Assembly (NCBI GenBank): GCA_020310875.1
Contig: CM035407.1
Location: 199,028,524-199,092,523 of the forward strand
Length of the DNA stretch: 64,000 nucleotides
Origin: Ceratopteris richardii
Lineage: Eukaryota; Streptophyta; Polypodiopsida; Polypodiales; Pteridaceae
Reading direction: 5' to 3'
The translations under genes and the position numbers were made by a program. Within the stretch, counting starts at the first letter, position 1. Each line of letters starts with the position of its first letter. The notes under the pieces were generated by a model. It was not told the origin of the DNA. It did not search any database and saw only the letters and a program-made list of their open reading frames with translations. Positions 55,073 to 64,000 of this stretch are shown here, piece after piece.

Positions 55073-56695
55073 TTACCTTGTTTCCATCTTTGTTCTAACT
55101 TCTTGTGGAATGTGAACAAAGCAAACACATCCAAACACTTTGAGGTGTGTAAGATCAGGTTTCTTACCAGAATATACCTCTTCAGGAGTCAAGTGATATA
55201 TTCTTGATGTTGTGCACCTATTCATCAAGTAAATGGCGGTTGTGGTAGCTTCAGCCCAATAGTACAATGGTACCTTCATCTCGTTGAGCATGCATCTTGC
55301 AATTTTAGCAATTTGCCTATTTTTCCTCTCAGATACTCCATTTTGTTGTGGTGTATACCTACAAGTGAATTGCCTTTTGATCCCATTCTCTTGTAGAAAA
55401 TCTAAAAATTCTTTGGAGAAGTATTCTCCTCCACCATCGGACCTTAAGGTTTTGATAGACCTTCTTGTTTCTTTTTCAACTTCAACTTTGAATCTTTTGA
55501 ATATAGAAAACACCTCTGATTTTTGCTTCATACAAAACAGCCATACCTTTCTTGAGTGATCATCAATGAAGGTGACAAAAAATCTATTACCAGCCATTGA
55601 TGCCTCTTGGGTTGGTCCCCATACATCCGTATGTATCAAGTCCAAGACATTTGGAGCCACATAATTGCTCCTCTTGACTGGCTGCCTCGTTTGCTTTTCT
55701 AGTTGACAAGCTTCACATAACTCATGTAGTCCAATGCTATTAAATTTTGGAAGACCTCTTACCACTTCATGTTTGCTCATGTCCTTCAGCTTTGGAATGT
55801 TGATGTGTCCTATTCTTTTGTGCCATAAGTCGGGCTCTGAAATCTTCTTGTTCCCACATTGAATGTACATGACTTTTCCATGTGGATGTTGGACATCCAA
55901 AGTGAACATCCTTCCTTCTCTTCTACCTCGAGCAATGAGCTGGAAGCCTTCCTTTGGATTCTTTATGAAGCACCCATTCTCATTGAATATGACATGATAA
56001 CCCTTCTCTACCATTTGTCCTACTGAAATCAAGTTCTTTGAAATTGTAGGAACATGAAGAACATTAGATAGTACCTTTGCTCTACTTGTATCTCCAAGCC
56101 TTATATCTCCAATATGTTCAATCATATGTTGAGTATCATCACCTGTTTCAACACATCCTTTTCCACTTGGTACCTGTAGATTAGTGAACAAACTTCCTTG
56201 GCATGACATATGGTTACTACAACCTGAATCAATGTACCATTTTTTGTCATCTTCACAAGAGCTTCTATACTCATGTCTCATTGCAAGTAGTGTGTCCTTG
56301 CTTCCTTCACTTGAGGTGCTTGCATAGTTGCTTTGGTTCCTTTGATTGCCTCCATTTGGTCTTCCATTCTTCAACCAACAATCACTAACATAGTGTCCTA
56401 CTTTACCACAATGATAGCATGTTATACCTTTATGCGAATTGTAGGAGCTTCGGCCTCTTCCTCTACTTCTACCTTGACCTCTTCCTTGTGCGTTGGCATT
56501 TGATGCATACTTGTTGTCGTCCGAATTGTTTTGATTGTAGTTGGAGTGGTTGTGACCTCTTCCTTTTCCTCTTGAGCCTCCTCTTGAGTTTCTTCCTTTA
56601 CCTCGACCTGCATATAACATTTGGTTGTGGCTGTCCTTTCCTTTGGGACCACCAAAGCTAAGCTCTTCTGTGACATTCAAAACCTGGATATGCAT
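55073..56695 (-). CDS. E4 zinc knuckle-protease-integrase (540-codon open frame)
   Basis: A long intact frame: Gly/Arg-rich tail and zinc knuckle CYHCGKVGHYVSDC (Cys93, Cys96, His101, Cys106); protease KWYIDSGCSNHMSC (Asp156, intact DSG) and LHVPTISKNLISVGQMV; integrase HHCC (WHKRIGHINI...CEACQLEKQTR) and DDE core HTDVWGPTQ, RSDGGGEYFS, PQQNGVSERKNR. All catalytic residues look sound. The ATG at 56695 is internal: upstream Gag is in another frame after a shift near 56690. It ends at a poly-A slippage site near 55070 on entering the RT linker. Confidence 0.9.
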   Translation of the reverse strand: MHIQVLNVTEELSFGGPKGKDSHNQMLYAGRGKGRNSRGGSRGKGRGHNHSNYNQNNSDDNKYASNANAQGRGQGRSRGRGRSSYNSHKGITCYHCGKVGHYVSDCWLKNGRPNGGNQRNQSNYASTSSEGSKDTLLAMRHEYRSSCEDDKKWYIDSGCSNHMSCQGSLFTNLQVPSGKGCVETGDDTQHMIEHIGDIRLGDTSRAKVLSNVLHVPTISKNLISVGQMVEKGYHVIFNENGCFIKNPKEGFQLIARGRREGRMFTLDVQHPHGKVMYIQCGNKKISEPDLWHKRIGHINIPKLKDMSKHEVVRGLPKFNSIGLHELCEACQLEKQTRQPVKRSNYVAPNVLDLIHTDVWGPTQEASMAGNRFFVTFIDDHSRKVWLFCMKQKSEVFSIFKRFKVEVEKETRRSIKTLRSDGGGEYFSKEFLDFLQENGIKRQFTCRYTPQQNGVSERKNRQIAKIARCMLNEMKVPLYYWAEATTTAIYLMNRCTTSRIYHLTPEEVYSGKKPDLTHLKVFGCVCFVHIPQEVRTKMETR

Positions 56696-57225
56696 CTTTC
56701 AAGTTAATGGAAGTTATAAAAGGCTTCCATCTTTCATCTTCTCTCAATCCATTGAGAGTATAACACACAAGATCTTTGTCTTCGACCGTTGTGCCAATAG
56801 AAACTAAAGCATCGCTTAGCTCCTTAATCTTCAAAGTTTATTCAGCTATGGATTGACTCGAACTTTTCTTGATTGTGTTCAACTCATTCTTGAGTTGAAG
56901 TTTCCTAGCTTTGGTATTTGTTGAATACATCCTTTCAAGAGCTTCCCAAGCATCCTTAGCTTTCTCTAGATGTTGATTATGCCCTACCATGGCATTAGTA
57001 ATGACTTGCGAAATGAGGAACATGACTCCTATTCCTCTCTTCCCATTCTTTTGCTTGCCTCCTTTGGACTTCCGTGGCCATAGCTTGATTGATTTGAGGT
57101 TGAGCATCATCGCCGCTCACAACACCCCATAAGCCTTTTCCCATTAGGTAGTTGGTCATTCTAAACCTCCACACGGGATAGTTATCCTTATCCAACTTCT
57201 CTACTTGTTGACCCAAGTGAGCCAT
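56696..57225 (-). pseudogene. E4 gag, N-terminal part
   Basis: Start ATG at 57225: MAHLGQQVEKLDKDNYPVW, RMTNYLMGKGLWGVVSGDD. A frameshift near 57060 leads to frame 56838-57110 (DAWEALERMYSTNTKARKLQ, ELNTIKK), then a stop near 56838 and further Gag in a third frame (LVCYTLNGLREDERW) before the shift into the 540-codon frame. Confidence 0.85.
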
Positions 57226-57369
57226 TGAAGAGTATCAAAGACTTTGAGAGTTACCTCGAATACTTATAGTCCTTTGCTCTGGCGTTTGTGAAGCTCCCTC
57301 TTGTTTTGTAGCTCCTCTTTTGCTTTGCTTCAACTCCAGCTCTGATGATGAAGCTTTAGCACCAAGTTC

Positions 57370-57381
57370 GCTCTGATACCA
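57370..57381 (-). other. E4 primer-binding site
   Basis: Plus strand gctctgatacca, reverse complement of TGGTATCAGAGC, two bases from the LTR, the same spacing as in E1. Confidence 0.9.
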
Positions 57382-57383
57382 AC

Positions 57384-58519
57384 TGTGGAGAATAAGTTCT
57401 CCTATGCACAACGGAAATGTGTAGTGAACCATCCTTGTATGTCCAGTACTTGGACAAATAGCTGCACCTTAGATAGCTTGCTGCTCTAAATAAAAAACTC
57501 AAATGGACTTGCACCTTTAGTCAATCAAAGTAGACAAAGAGAGCTTTCTAACAAGCTATAGATAACTTAATTTGGACAAGTTTTGATTAGGAAACACAAT
57601 TGACAAAAATGAACTACGTGTCCACACAGGTATGCTGAAGAACTGAGCTTCACTCTCGGACTGATAACTCTCTGAATATATATTCTTTGAGAAAGATATT
57701 TGGTATAGAGAAAGTAGACACAAATAGCTTTCTAACAAGCTAAAGAACAAGTAATTTGGATGAGTTTTGGTCAGGGAACTCAACTAACCAAATCAGACCA
57801 CCTGCACACATAAGTACACTATAAAACTAGACTTTACTCTCTGATAGATATCTCACAGAATATAAATGATCTCAATGAGATATTTGGGAGGATGTCAAGA
57901 GGTTTACAACAAGACAAAAAATCATGCAATTTGGATATGTTTTGGTCGGGAAACTTAACCGACCAAAATAGACTACCTATCTACATAGGTATACTGAAAA
58001 AGTGGACTTCACTCTTTCATTGATATATCACAAAGTACATAAGCTTCAAAGAGATATTTGATACACAGAAAGAAAACTAGATAAGCTTTCCAATGAATGT
58101 TTAAACGCACAAAATGGTTACATATGCACTGAGATATGAGCTCTGCAACAGAGCTGTGTACAAACTAATGTGCGGCTGGAAGGAGTCTAAGGGAAGACAA
58201 AATGTCAAAATGGCTAGATCTGACTACTGGGAGCTCTTGCTTCTTTCTCTCCTTTTTTTTGAATGTGCTCCCACTTCACTTTTATAACCAATGAGCATGT
58301 GAAGAAGTTTGTGCCTTCTTCTTAACTCACCACTTTCTCCACTACATGCTACTAACTACAAGGCAAGATATTGTATCTCTTACTCATCATGAATTTTGAC
58401 TAGACTTTTTCTTTTATTATTTTTTCCTTTTTTCCTCTACTTTTCCTTTATCTTTATATTTGGTAAATTTATCCAAGCATGGATCATATGAAAATGAGCT
58501 TGTACATTTATCTTCAACA
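57384..58519 (-). repeat. 5' LTR of copia element E4
   Basis: 1136 bp, same family as the E1 LTRs (ends TGTGGAGAATAAG and CTTCAACA on plus). CAAT/TATA pair at 58279-58286 on the minus strand. The retained ~95 bp near 58340-58410 shows that the 5' LTR of E1 suffered a deletion. Confidence 0.9.
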
Positions 58520-58820
58520 TTAGTAAGGCAAAGGAAGGATCTCTCTCTAACTCTCCCTTCTAGGCAGCATGGTTGCACACAGTCCATCCTTCTGGGCATC
58601 CAAGCAAAGATCTAGACATTGTGGGGGGATTCGAGGGCATGTGGCCTCTTGGGGGGGGGGGGGAGGGGTCTAACCTCGTTTTTTCTTCAAACAAGTTTCT
58701 TTTGCAACTCCCCTTCACATGGCAGCAATCACAAAATGTGAAGGCGATGATGATTCATCCTAAAAGATCTCTCATGTAGAACAAAATGACTCACCAAAAA
58801 AAAATCCCAAAGACTTACTT
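58520..58820. other. Unassigned, with a G-run
   Basis: No gene. A run of 13 G at 58651-58663 sits in a purine-rich stretch (gggggaggggtc). Short frames only. Probably part of an older element interrupted by E4. Confidence 0.35.
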
Positions 58821-59126
58821 GCTCTGATTTCCAATTGATAAAATTCTCCTAAATTCTCTCTTGAGGACTTGAAACAAAGACTCATGAATGATGTGTGTGC
58901 CACTCTCCTCCCATCCATTATATCCCCTTTTATTCAAATTAGTAATTCTTTGGAATGATCTAGTGCTAACATGTGTCCACCATGCAACACTCATCCCTAG
59001 TACCATTAAATACCTTAGGATATCCCCTGAGCTAGGGACCTTGGCTATGACTAGCCCTTGTTCCACACACACATGGAATGGTCTCTGTAGACCAATGTCT
59101 AACATTGGGCACTACTCAACATGTGA
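58821..59126 (-). repeat. Possible LTR fragment with primer site
   Basis: gctctgatttcca (58821-58833 region) resembles a reversed primer site with changes, followed within 10 bases by tgataaaattctcc and ending near actcaaca (59119-59126). That is the arrangement of a minus-strand 5' LTR, but no internal domain or second copy supports it. Confidence 0.3.
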
Positions 59127-60660
59127 ATCAACAGTAGGAGCATGATTTAATGATATACATGTGCATGATTATACATGAAGTTATTCAAGTATTCTTCTAG
59201 AAGAAAATTTGGAATTTCCATTCTACTAGATTATGAAAAATTCTCTTATGAGTTTGAGAAGCAAGAATCCATAGTTTTCATGAGAAATTTGAATTTGTTA
59301 CATCAATAAAAAGAGCAAAAGTGATATTTTTGCATAAAAATTATCATTCCTTATGGATGCTCAAAGATAGAGAAGGAACAGAAAATCAAATAAGGGAGAG
59401 GATAACAACTAAATGAGGGAGGAGACTTGCTGTACATATGAAGGCTGCTATCTTTTGTGAGTTTGAGGAGTCCATTTTTCATCTCAATTGTTTGTTTATT
59501 GTGGAATATTTGGCAATGAAACAAAGTACGAATTGTGACATGCCATGGACTGAAGATTCATGAACACAAAGGTTTGAAACAATTTTTATCAAGTTTTGTC
59601 AAATTTGAAAACCACATATTATCTTACATTCCTTCTTTCTTGTCTCATATCAATATATAAAATGTTTTCCAGTTCATCTTTATCTGCTTGCTACACAAAA
59701 AAGACTTATTCTATCTTTCTTTCATCCAAAAGAAAGTCAAGTTTAGGGGTTGGATGTCATAAAACCATTCTGAGCATCAGTAGATTAGCACCCACTATCA
59801 TAGAAGTCCATGTGTGTCTTGAAAGGATTTTGTTTTTGCTTCATTATATCCATCATCACGTGATCCATTCGATAGTGTTAATTTGAATTTCTAGTACATA
59901 CACATGTGTGTACAAAAGGTTTCTTTGAGCTGATGCATTTGATTAAGAATGAGGCTTTAAGTATTGATTTCCCTAGTGAAAAGCATTAGTTCATGAAAAG
60001 TCTCGTTTGTATTTGTAAGCCTGAGAAGAGATGTCACATAACTATAGGGAAGGAGAGTAAATTTGTGTAATCTCTATGACTACACAAAAGTGTTTTTAAT
60101 CAAAGTTCACTTGGATTTTCTTAAAAAAAGAATGATTTCACTAGAGAGAGAGAAACTAGGTGTGTGAAGAGTAAGAGAGAGTGAAAGTGAAAAGGAAAGT
60201 GATCTTGTATTTATATATGTGTGTATGAGAGTGAGAGTAAAGGAGAGAAAGAGGTAGCTAGGATGGAAGAAAGAAAGTGAAGAGAAGAGATGTAGATGGA
60301 AAGGTAGAAGCATGATTGATTTGCTCTTATGGAACCATGAATAGAACACATTAGTGAGAACAAATGGACAAGAAGATAGGAAATAAGGGAAAATACAACT
60401 AAGAAAATGGATAAAAAGATATATTTGCAAGAACTATGAAGGCTACTTCATTTGGTGATCCTACTACGGAGTTGGCTTAGCATATCTCCAAGAGATTGTT
60501 ACAAGTTTCCTTGGTGCCCCAATTGTGTGGCCCATCGAATTGGGCCCCAATTTTCTTTGGTCCGCGATTAAAAAATGGCCAACAAAGGCAAGCTTGTGGT
60601 TCTTAGAAGAACAAAGCAACACATATGAATTTTGAAAGGACTAATAGAAGAACTGGGTTT
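59127..60660. other. No gene recognised
   Basis: About 1.5 kb of AT-rich sequence with a GA-rich tract (60140-60290). The frames 59596-59886 (plus) and 60107-60430 (minus) are low-complexity or hydrophobic and match no family I know. No LTR ends seen. Confidence 0.4.
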
Positions 60661-60675
60661 GGTCAAACGATGAGA

Positions 60676-60984
60676 GATTATGTGAAAAGAGGTCCACCCT
60701 TTGGCCCAATCTAAAACTATGTGAGATGTTGGTGTTGTGAGGATATTGGGCACATTGCAAATATTTTTTATTACAGGTGTACTCCTTTGGATGTTTTCCC
60801 TATGTGCATAGATTGTAGAAAAAGGGGTCTATGTGACCATGTGTATGAGGCAAAGGAAGTATGTCCCATGAAGGCCTCAACAAAGGAAACTAGCTTTTCT
60901 CTCCCTTCTCTCTATGTGGAGGTTGAAAATGGAGGATATAAAAAAGTGAAATGGGTAACATGTGAGGCTTCTTTAGCACTATGA
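60676..60984 (+). pseudogene. Small Cys-rich (zinc-knuckle-like) ORF of unknown origin
   Basis: One frame from an ATG near 60670 reads DYVKRGPPFGPI, a stop at 60712-60714, then RCWCCEDIGHIANIF, CIDCRKRGLCDH and EVCPMKAS, ending at 60984. CWCC...GH resembles a retroelement zinc knuckle (CX2CX4H) whose last Cys is lost, followed by a second Cys/His cluster. It is on the plus strand, opposite to H3 beside it. Perhaps a Gag or LINE ORF1 remnant. Confidence 0.35.
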
Positions 60985-61029
60985 GAGACTAAATGAGTAT
61001 GATACGATAGTGGTGCATCTAACTTGCTG

Positions 61030-62690
61030 TCTCTCAAAATCTGCACCAACCATTTTGGCAAAGTTGTAGCCTCCTCTATATAACTCCTTTCATCAAGTGC
61101 ATCATGTAAATCTACATCAGAAATGGAAAATTCTACATCATCCTATGGAACCTATAAAGGCTGATAAAATTGCCTCATTTTGACCAACACTTGACTATCC
61201 TTCTATAAAAAGAGGCAACAAAGTACCATACATATCTCTAAAGTTAAGTGAAGTCTTCTTGGTACATGAAACTAATGGCTGATTTGCATCTTCCACAAAA
61301 ACAACATCATGGGTAACCAAAATGCACTTAGTCTAAGGATGATACAAAGGATAGCCTTTGCTTTCAGAACTGTACCAAACAAAATACATTTCACTACTTT
61401 ATCGTCTAATTTCCTATGTTGTTGTTCAAACACTAATGCATTTTTAGACAACTACAGACATGCAAATGAGCAGCAGATGGCTTATGACCATGCCAAGCCT
61501 CATATGGAGTGATAGATTGCACTGATTTGGTGGGATACTTGTTAAGTACATATGTTGCACACATAATAGTCTAAAGCTAGAAGCTATGTGGTAAAGCCAA
61601 AATTTGACCATACACCTTGCCATCTCCATGAGGGACATGTTCTTTCTTTAAGAAACTATATTCTGTTGAGGTGTATACAAAATTGTACATTGATGTTTTA
61701 TCCCACCTCATCCAAAAATTCATTACAATCAGACGATATGTCTTCCACCCCTCGATCAAAACAGAGGGTGCCCATTTTACTTGCTCAAAGATTTTTAGCC
61801 AAAGATAGAAATTGTTTGAAGCACATAAACACTTTGGATTTTACTTTCAATGGATACACCCATGCATGCCTAGAGAAATTATCATCAAGAAGTAAAGGTA
61901 GTTCCCAAAAGAAGGTGTCTGCATAAGACCATAGACATCACTATGAATAAGTTGCAATTTTTGAGTAGCTCAAAATGAACCATCTTTGGGGAGGAGGAAT
62001 GCTGCATTTTGCCCAAAATACATCCTTCACAAACATGTTTACAAGGTGCATCAAGTTTGGGTAGAGAATAAACCATTTTAGTTTTCTACAAGCATAGTAA
62101 ACTAACATCATTAAGATAATCAAAGCATGCATGCCAAAGTTTTGCATCTGAGGTAGCCTCATAATCTTGAACTACACATGCGAAATCATTCATAGATTTT
62201 GCATATTCTATGAGCTTATACAACCCACGACATGAAATGCGAGAAGCAATAATAACATTGCTAGTTGAAAGGTCATGAATTGTACATCTATCATCAATAA
62301 ATTTGACAACCAAGACAATCTTGGCTAGTGCTAAAATTGACAATAGATATTTCTTGATCCTTGGTACACACAAAGCATATGACAATGTGAAAGAACTACC
62401 ATCAGTAGTAGTGAGACGGATCTTACCAAATCTCGTTATAGGATAAGATGAGTTGTTAGTGCATGTGACAATATTCCTTGTAAGAGCAGACTCAAATGAA
62501 GTGAAGAAATTGCACTATGAGGTAATATGTTTGGTTTCCCCACCATCAAAGTACCAAACATCTGAGTGTACTATAGACATACACTACTCGTGAGATGATG
62601 GGTCATAGCTACAAACAATAGTAAACACACATTCTTCATTCTACACAAGATTATTAGACTTTGTTTTAGGTATAGAGGCCTCTACAACAA
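61030..62690 (-). pseudogene. H3 protease, integrase and linker remnant
   Basis: Minus strand: protease loop VWYFDGGETKHIT near 62560 (DGG in place of DSG), SYALCVPRIKKYLLSILAL, GLYKL; integrase finger LWHACFDYLNDVS...CEGCILGKMQ (62120-62010); second-Asp region SDCNEFLDE; after the catalytic region SLMEMARCMVKF and CVQHMYLTSIPPNQ (61640-61540), and KLDDKVVKCILFG-type linker near 61400. Many stops. RT is missing; homology fades at about 61030. Confidence 0.75.
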
Positions 62691-63605
62691 CTATTATAGC
62701 CTCTTTCTTCCTTGCCTCTATTGCAACAAATTTTGGACAACTCTTTAAGACATGATCATTTCCTTTATAGTATTTGCAAAATTATTTCTGCTTTTCTATT
62801 TTCTTCTCATCTTTATCTTCCTTCTTTGATTGTGCAACATTAGAAAAATTTTGTTTACTAGTGGATGAGCTCCATTTACCTTTGCCCTTCTTACTAGCTA
62901 AGAAAGCGTGATCTGCAACATGCATAATGGACCTCTTCTACCTCGATTGATCTTCTTGCAACAAAATAGAGACTACCTTCTCAAATGATAAGGAATTTGG
63001 ATTGCCTTTCATCATCAATTGAAGAGCAGAAACAAAACTCTGATATGAATATGGAAGACCATTAAAGAAGATTCTACACAAGTGAACTATCTAGTGTGAC
63101 TTCATCAATAGAAGTCAATTACTCCTTCAAATCTTTGATCTTTGTAAAAAAATTATCCATGGAATCTCTCCAACTATTTTCTGAGGTAAGAAACATGAGC
63201 CTCATTTATTGCCTACTATGAAGTGGTAAGTGTATCCCAAGCATCCTTTGCTATTTTGCAAGAGTGAATGTGGGGGATAGTTGCATGTTTGACAAACAAA
63301 GCAGCCAATGCATGTGCCTGAGCATCTTTGCCATCGCAACAAAGTTTCTCTACAATAGATGCAATACAAACCATAGCATGAACAAGAATTTGAGGATTTT
63401 CATCTTCAATGCCATCTGCATCACCTTCGATAATTATATGTGCAGGTGTAATAGGACATTTTTCAACACTTTGCACAACATTCCAGAGTCCTTTTGCTAA
63501 CAATACATGAAACATCATATATGCACATAATGAGTAATTAGTACCATCCAATTTATCCTCAATACCCAACATACAAAATACATCATTGCTTTTAGCCATG
63601 AACAT
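62691..63605 (-). pseudogene. H3 gag
   Basis: ATG at 63605 opens 129 aa: MFMAKSNDVFCMLGIEDKLDGTNYSLCAYMM, LLAKGLWNVVQ, HIHSCKIAKDAWDTL, typical copia Gag. Later parts are broken: a SKKEDKDEKKIEKQK stretch and a knuckle FCKYYKGNDHVLKSC in which the second Cys is Tyr (about 62790-62745). Same family as the fragment at 32741-33480. Confidence 0.8.
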
Positions 63606-64000
63606 TGGCTAGAATACCTTAATGCAAAACAAAATGAGTGTATAGTGAAAAGTTGAACAAAACTACTCTGTCAAGCTTAAGTAAACCTATAGGAGACTTT
63701 GAGGCATTTGTATAAAATAACTAAAAACATGTATATGTGTTTCACACAAAGGGACAAAATTTACTACATAGGCATTGGAATAGTGCATTTTGTTGGTGTA
63801 AATCACAAGCCTACACATTTGGCTTGGAAGAAATCATGAAGACTCTACATGCATGAAGAATCATAGGAACATATGCTAGTGATTACTTACCACTTTACCT
63901 CATTGTAAAAGTCAATTTTACTTAGAATCTTTTGTAATCACCTATCCAAATGATTCGTGGAAAAGTTAGTTCACTTGATTGAGAGAATATCTCCAAGTTT
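63606..64000. other. H3 upstream region; possible LTR start
   Basis: No coding content. tgttggtgta at 63791-63800 equals the start of the E2/E3 LTR class, and gcctacacatttggctt just after is an imperfect inverted repeat, so an LTR may begin here and run off the window. No primer site for H3 is seen before 63791. Confidence 0.25.

Noticed and set aside
55284..55559. Plus-strand ORFs opposite E4 (also 56203-56388, 56419-56661, 56625-56807)
   Set aside because: Antisense shadows of the intact 540-codon frame or of the Gly/Arg-rich gag tail.
60107..60430. 107-codon minus-strand ORF
   Set aside because: Translation of a GA-rich tract giving Ser/Leu/Phe low-complexity sequence.

Overview
The window is nuclear DNA of a land plant with a large, repeat-choked genome. 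It consists almost entirely of Ty1/copia and Ty3/gypsy LTR retrotransposons, with primer-binding sites complementary to plant initiator-Met tRNA, in many states of decay and nested in one another. Base composition, LTR sizes and insertion depth would suit a gymnosperm or another giant plant genome, but the species cannot be read from the sequence. I found no intact host gene. Every coding region is a retroelement or DNA-transposon protein, nearly all broken, except for one captured piece of a host Argonaute gene.

Layout. 1-1514 and 10004-11875 are copies of a ~1.25 kb tandem repeat split by G1 (1515-10003, minus), a gypsy element with a 3' LTR, truncated in gag. G1 has an odd 3' region: after integrase come a second aspartic-protease-like domain, an ORF with repeated IWVPK-type motifs, and a fragment of an ARGONAUTE MID domain. 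11876-28571 is a copia element H1 (minus) holding a nest: H1 contains E1 (plus, 12367-27406, TSD CTTAT), E1 contains E2 (plus, 13607-24889, 5' truncated), and E2 contains D (minus, 16926-23727, TSD AGTCA), the best preserved element. 28787-32163 is a head-to-tail pair of internally deleted copia elements (family N) sharing one LTR. 32164-34345 holds LTR-like and copia gag/protease debris. 34346-43650 is a decayed gypsy element G2 (minus) split by copia E3 (plus, 37252-43250). 43976-50535 is copia H2 (minus), with a 945 bp terminal-inverted-repeat element inserted in its RNase H and a 5S-rRNA-derived segment in its long leader. 50640-51345 is a chromovirus-like gypsy remnant; 51346-52810 is minisatellite; 52845-53726 is a hAT transposase fossil; 53727-58519 is copia E4 (minus, same family as E1). 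58520-60660 is mostly unassignable. 60676-60984 is a small zinc-knuckle ORF. 61030-63605 is copia H3 (minus).

How it works together: there are no operons or host pathways. The content is insertion history (satellite, then H1, E1, E2, D) plus one element, G1, that appears to have acquired host RNA-silencing gene sequence in sense orientation. The Argonaute fragment, the post-integrase second protease, the shared-LTR tandem and the antisense 5S piece are the observations most worth follow-up.
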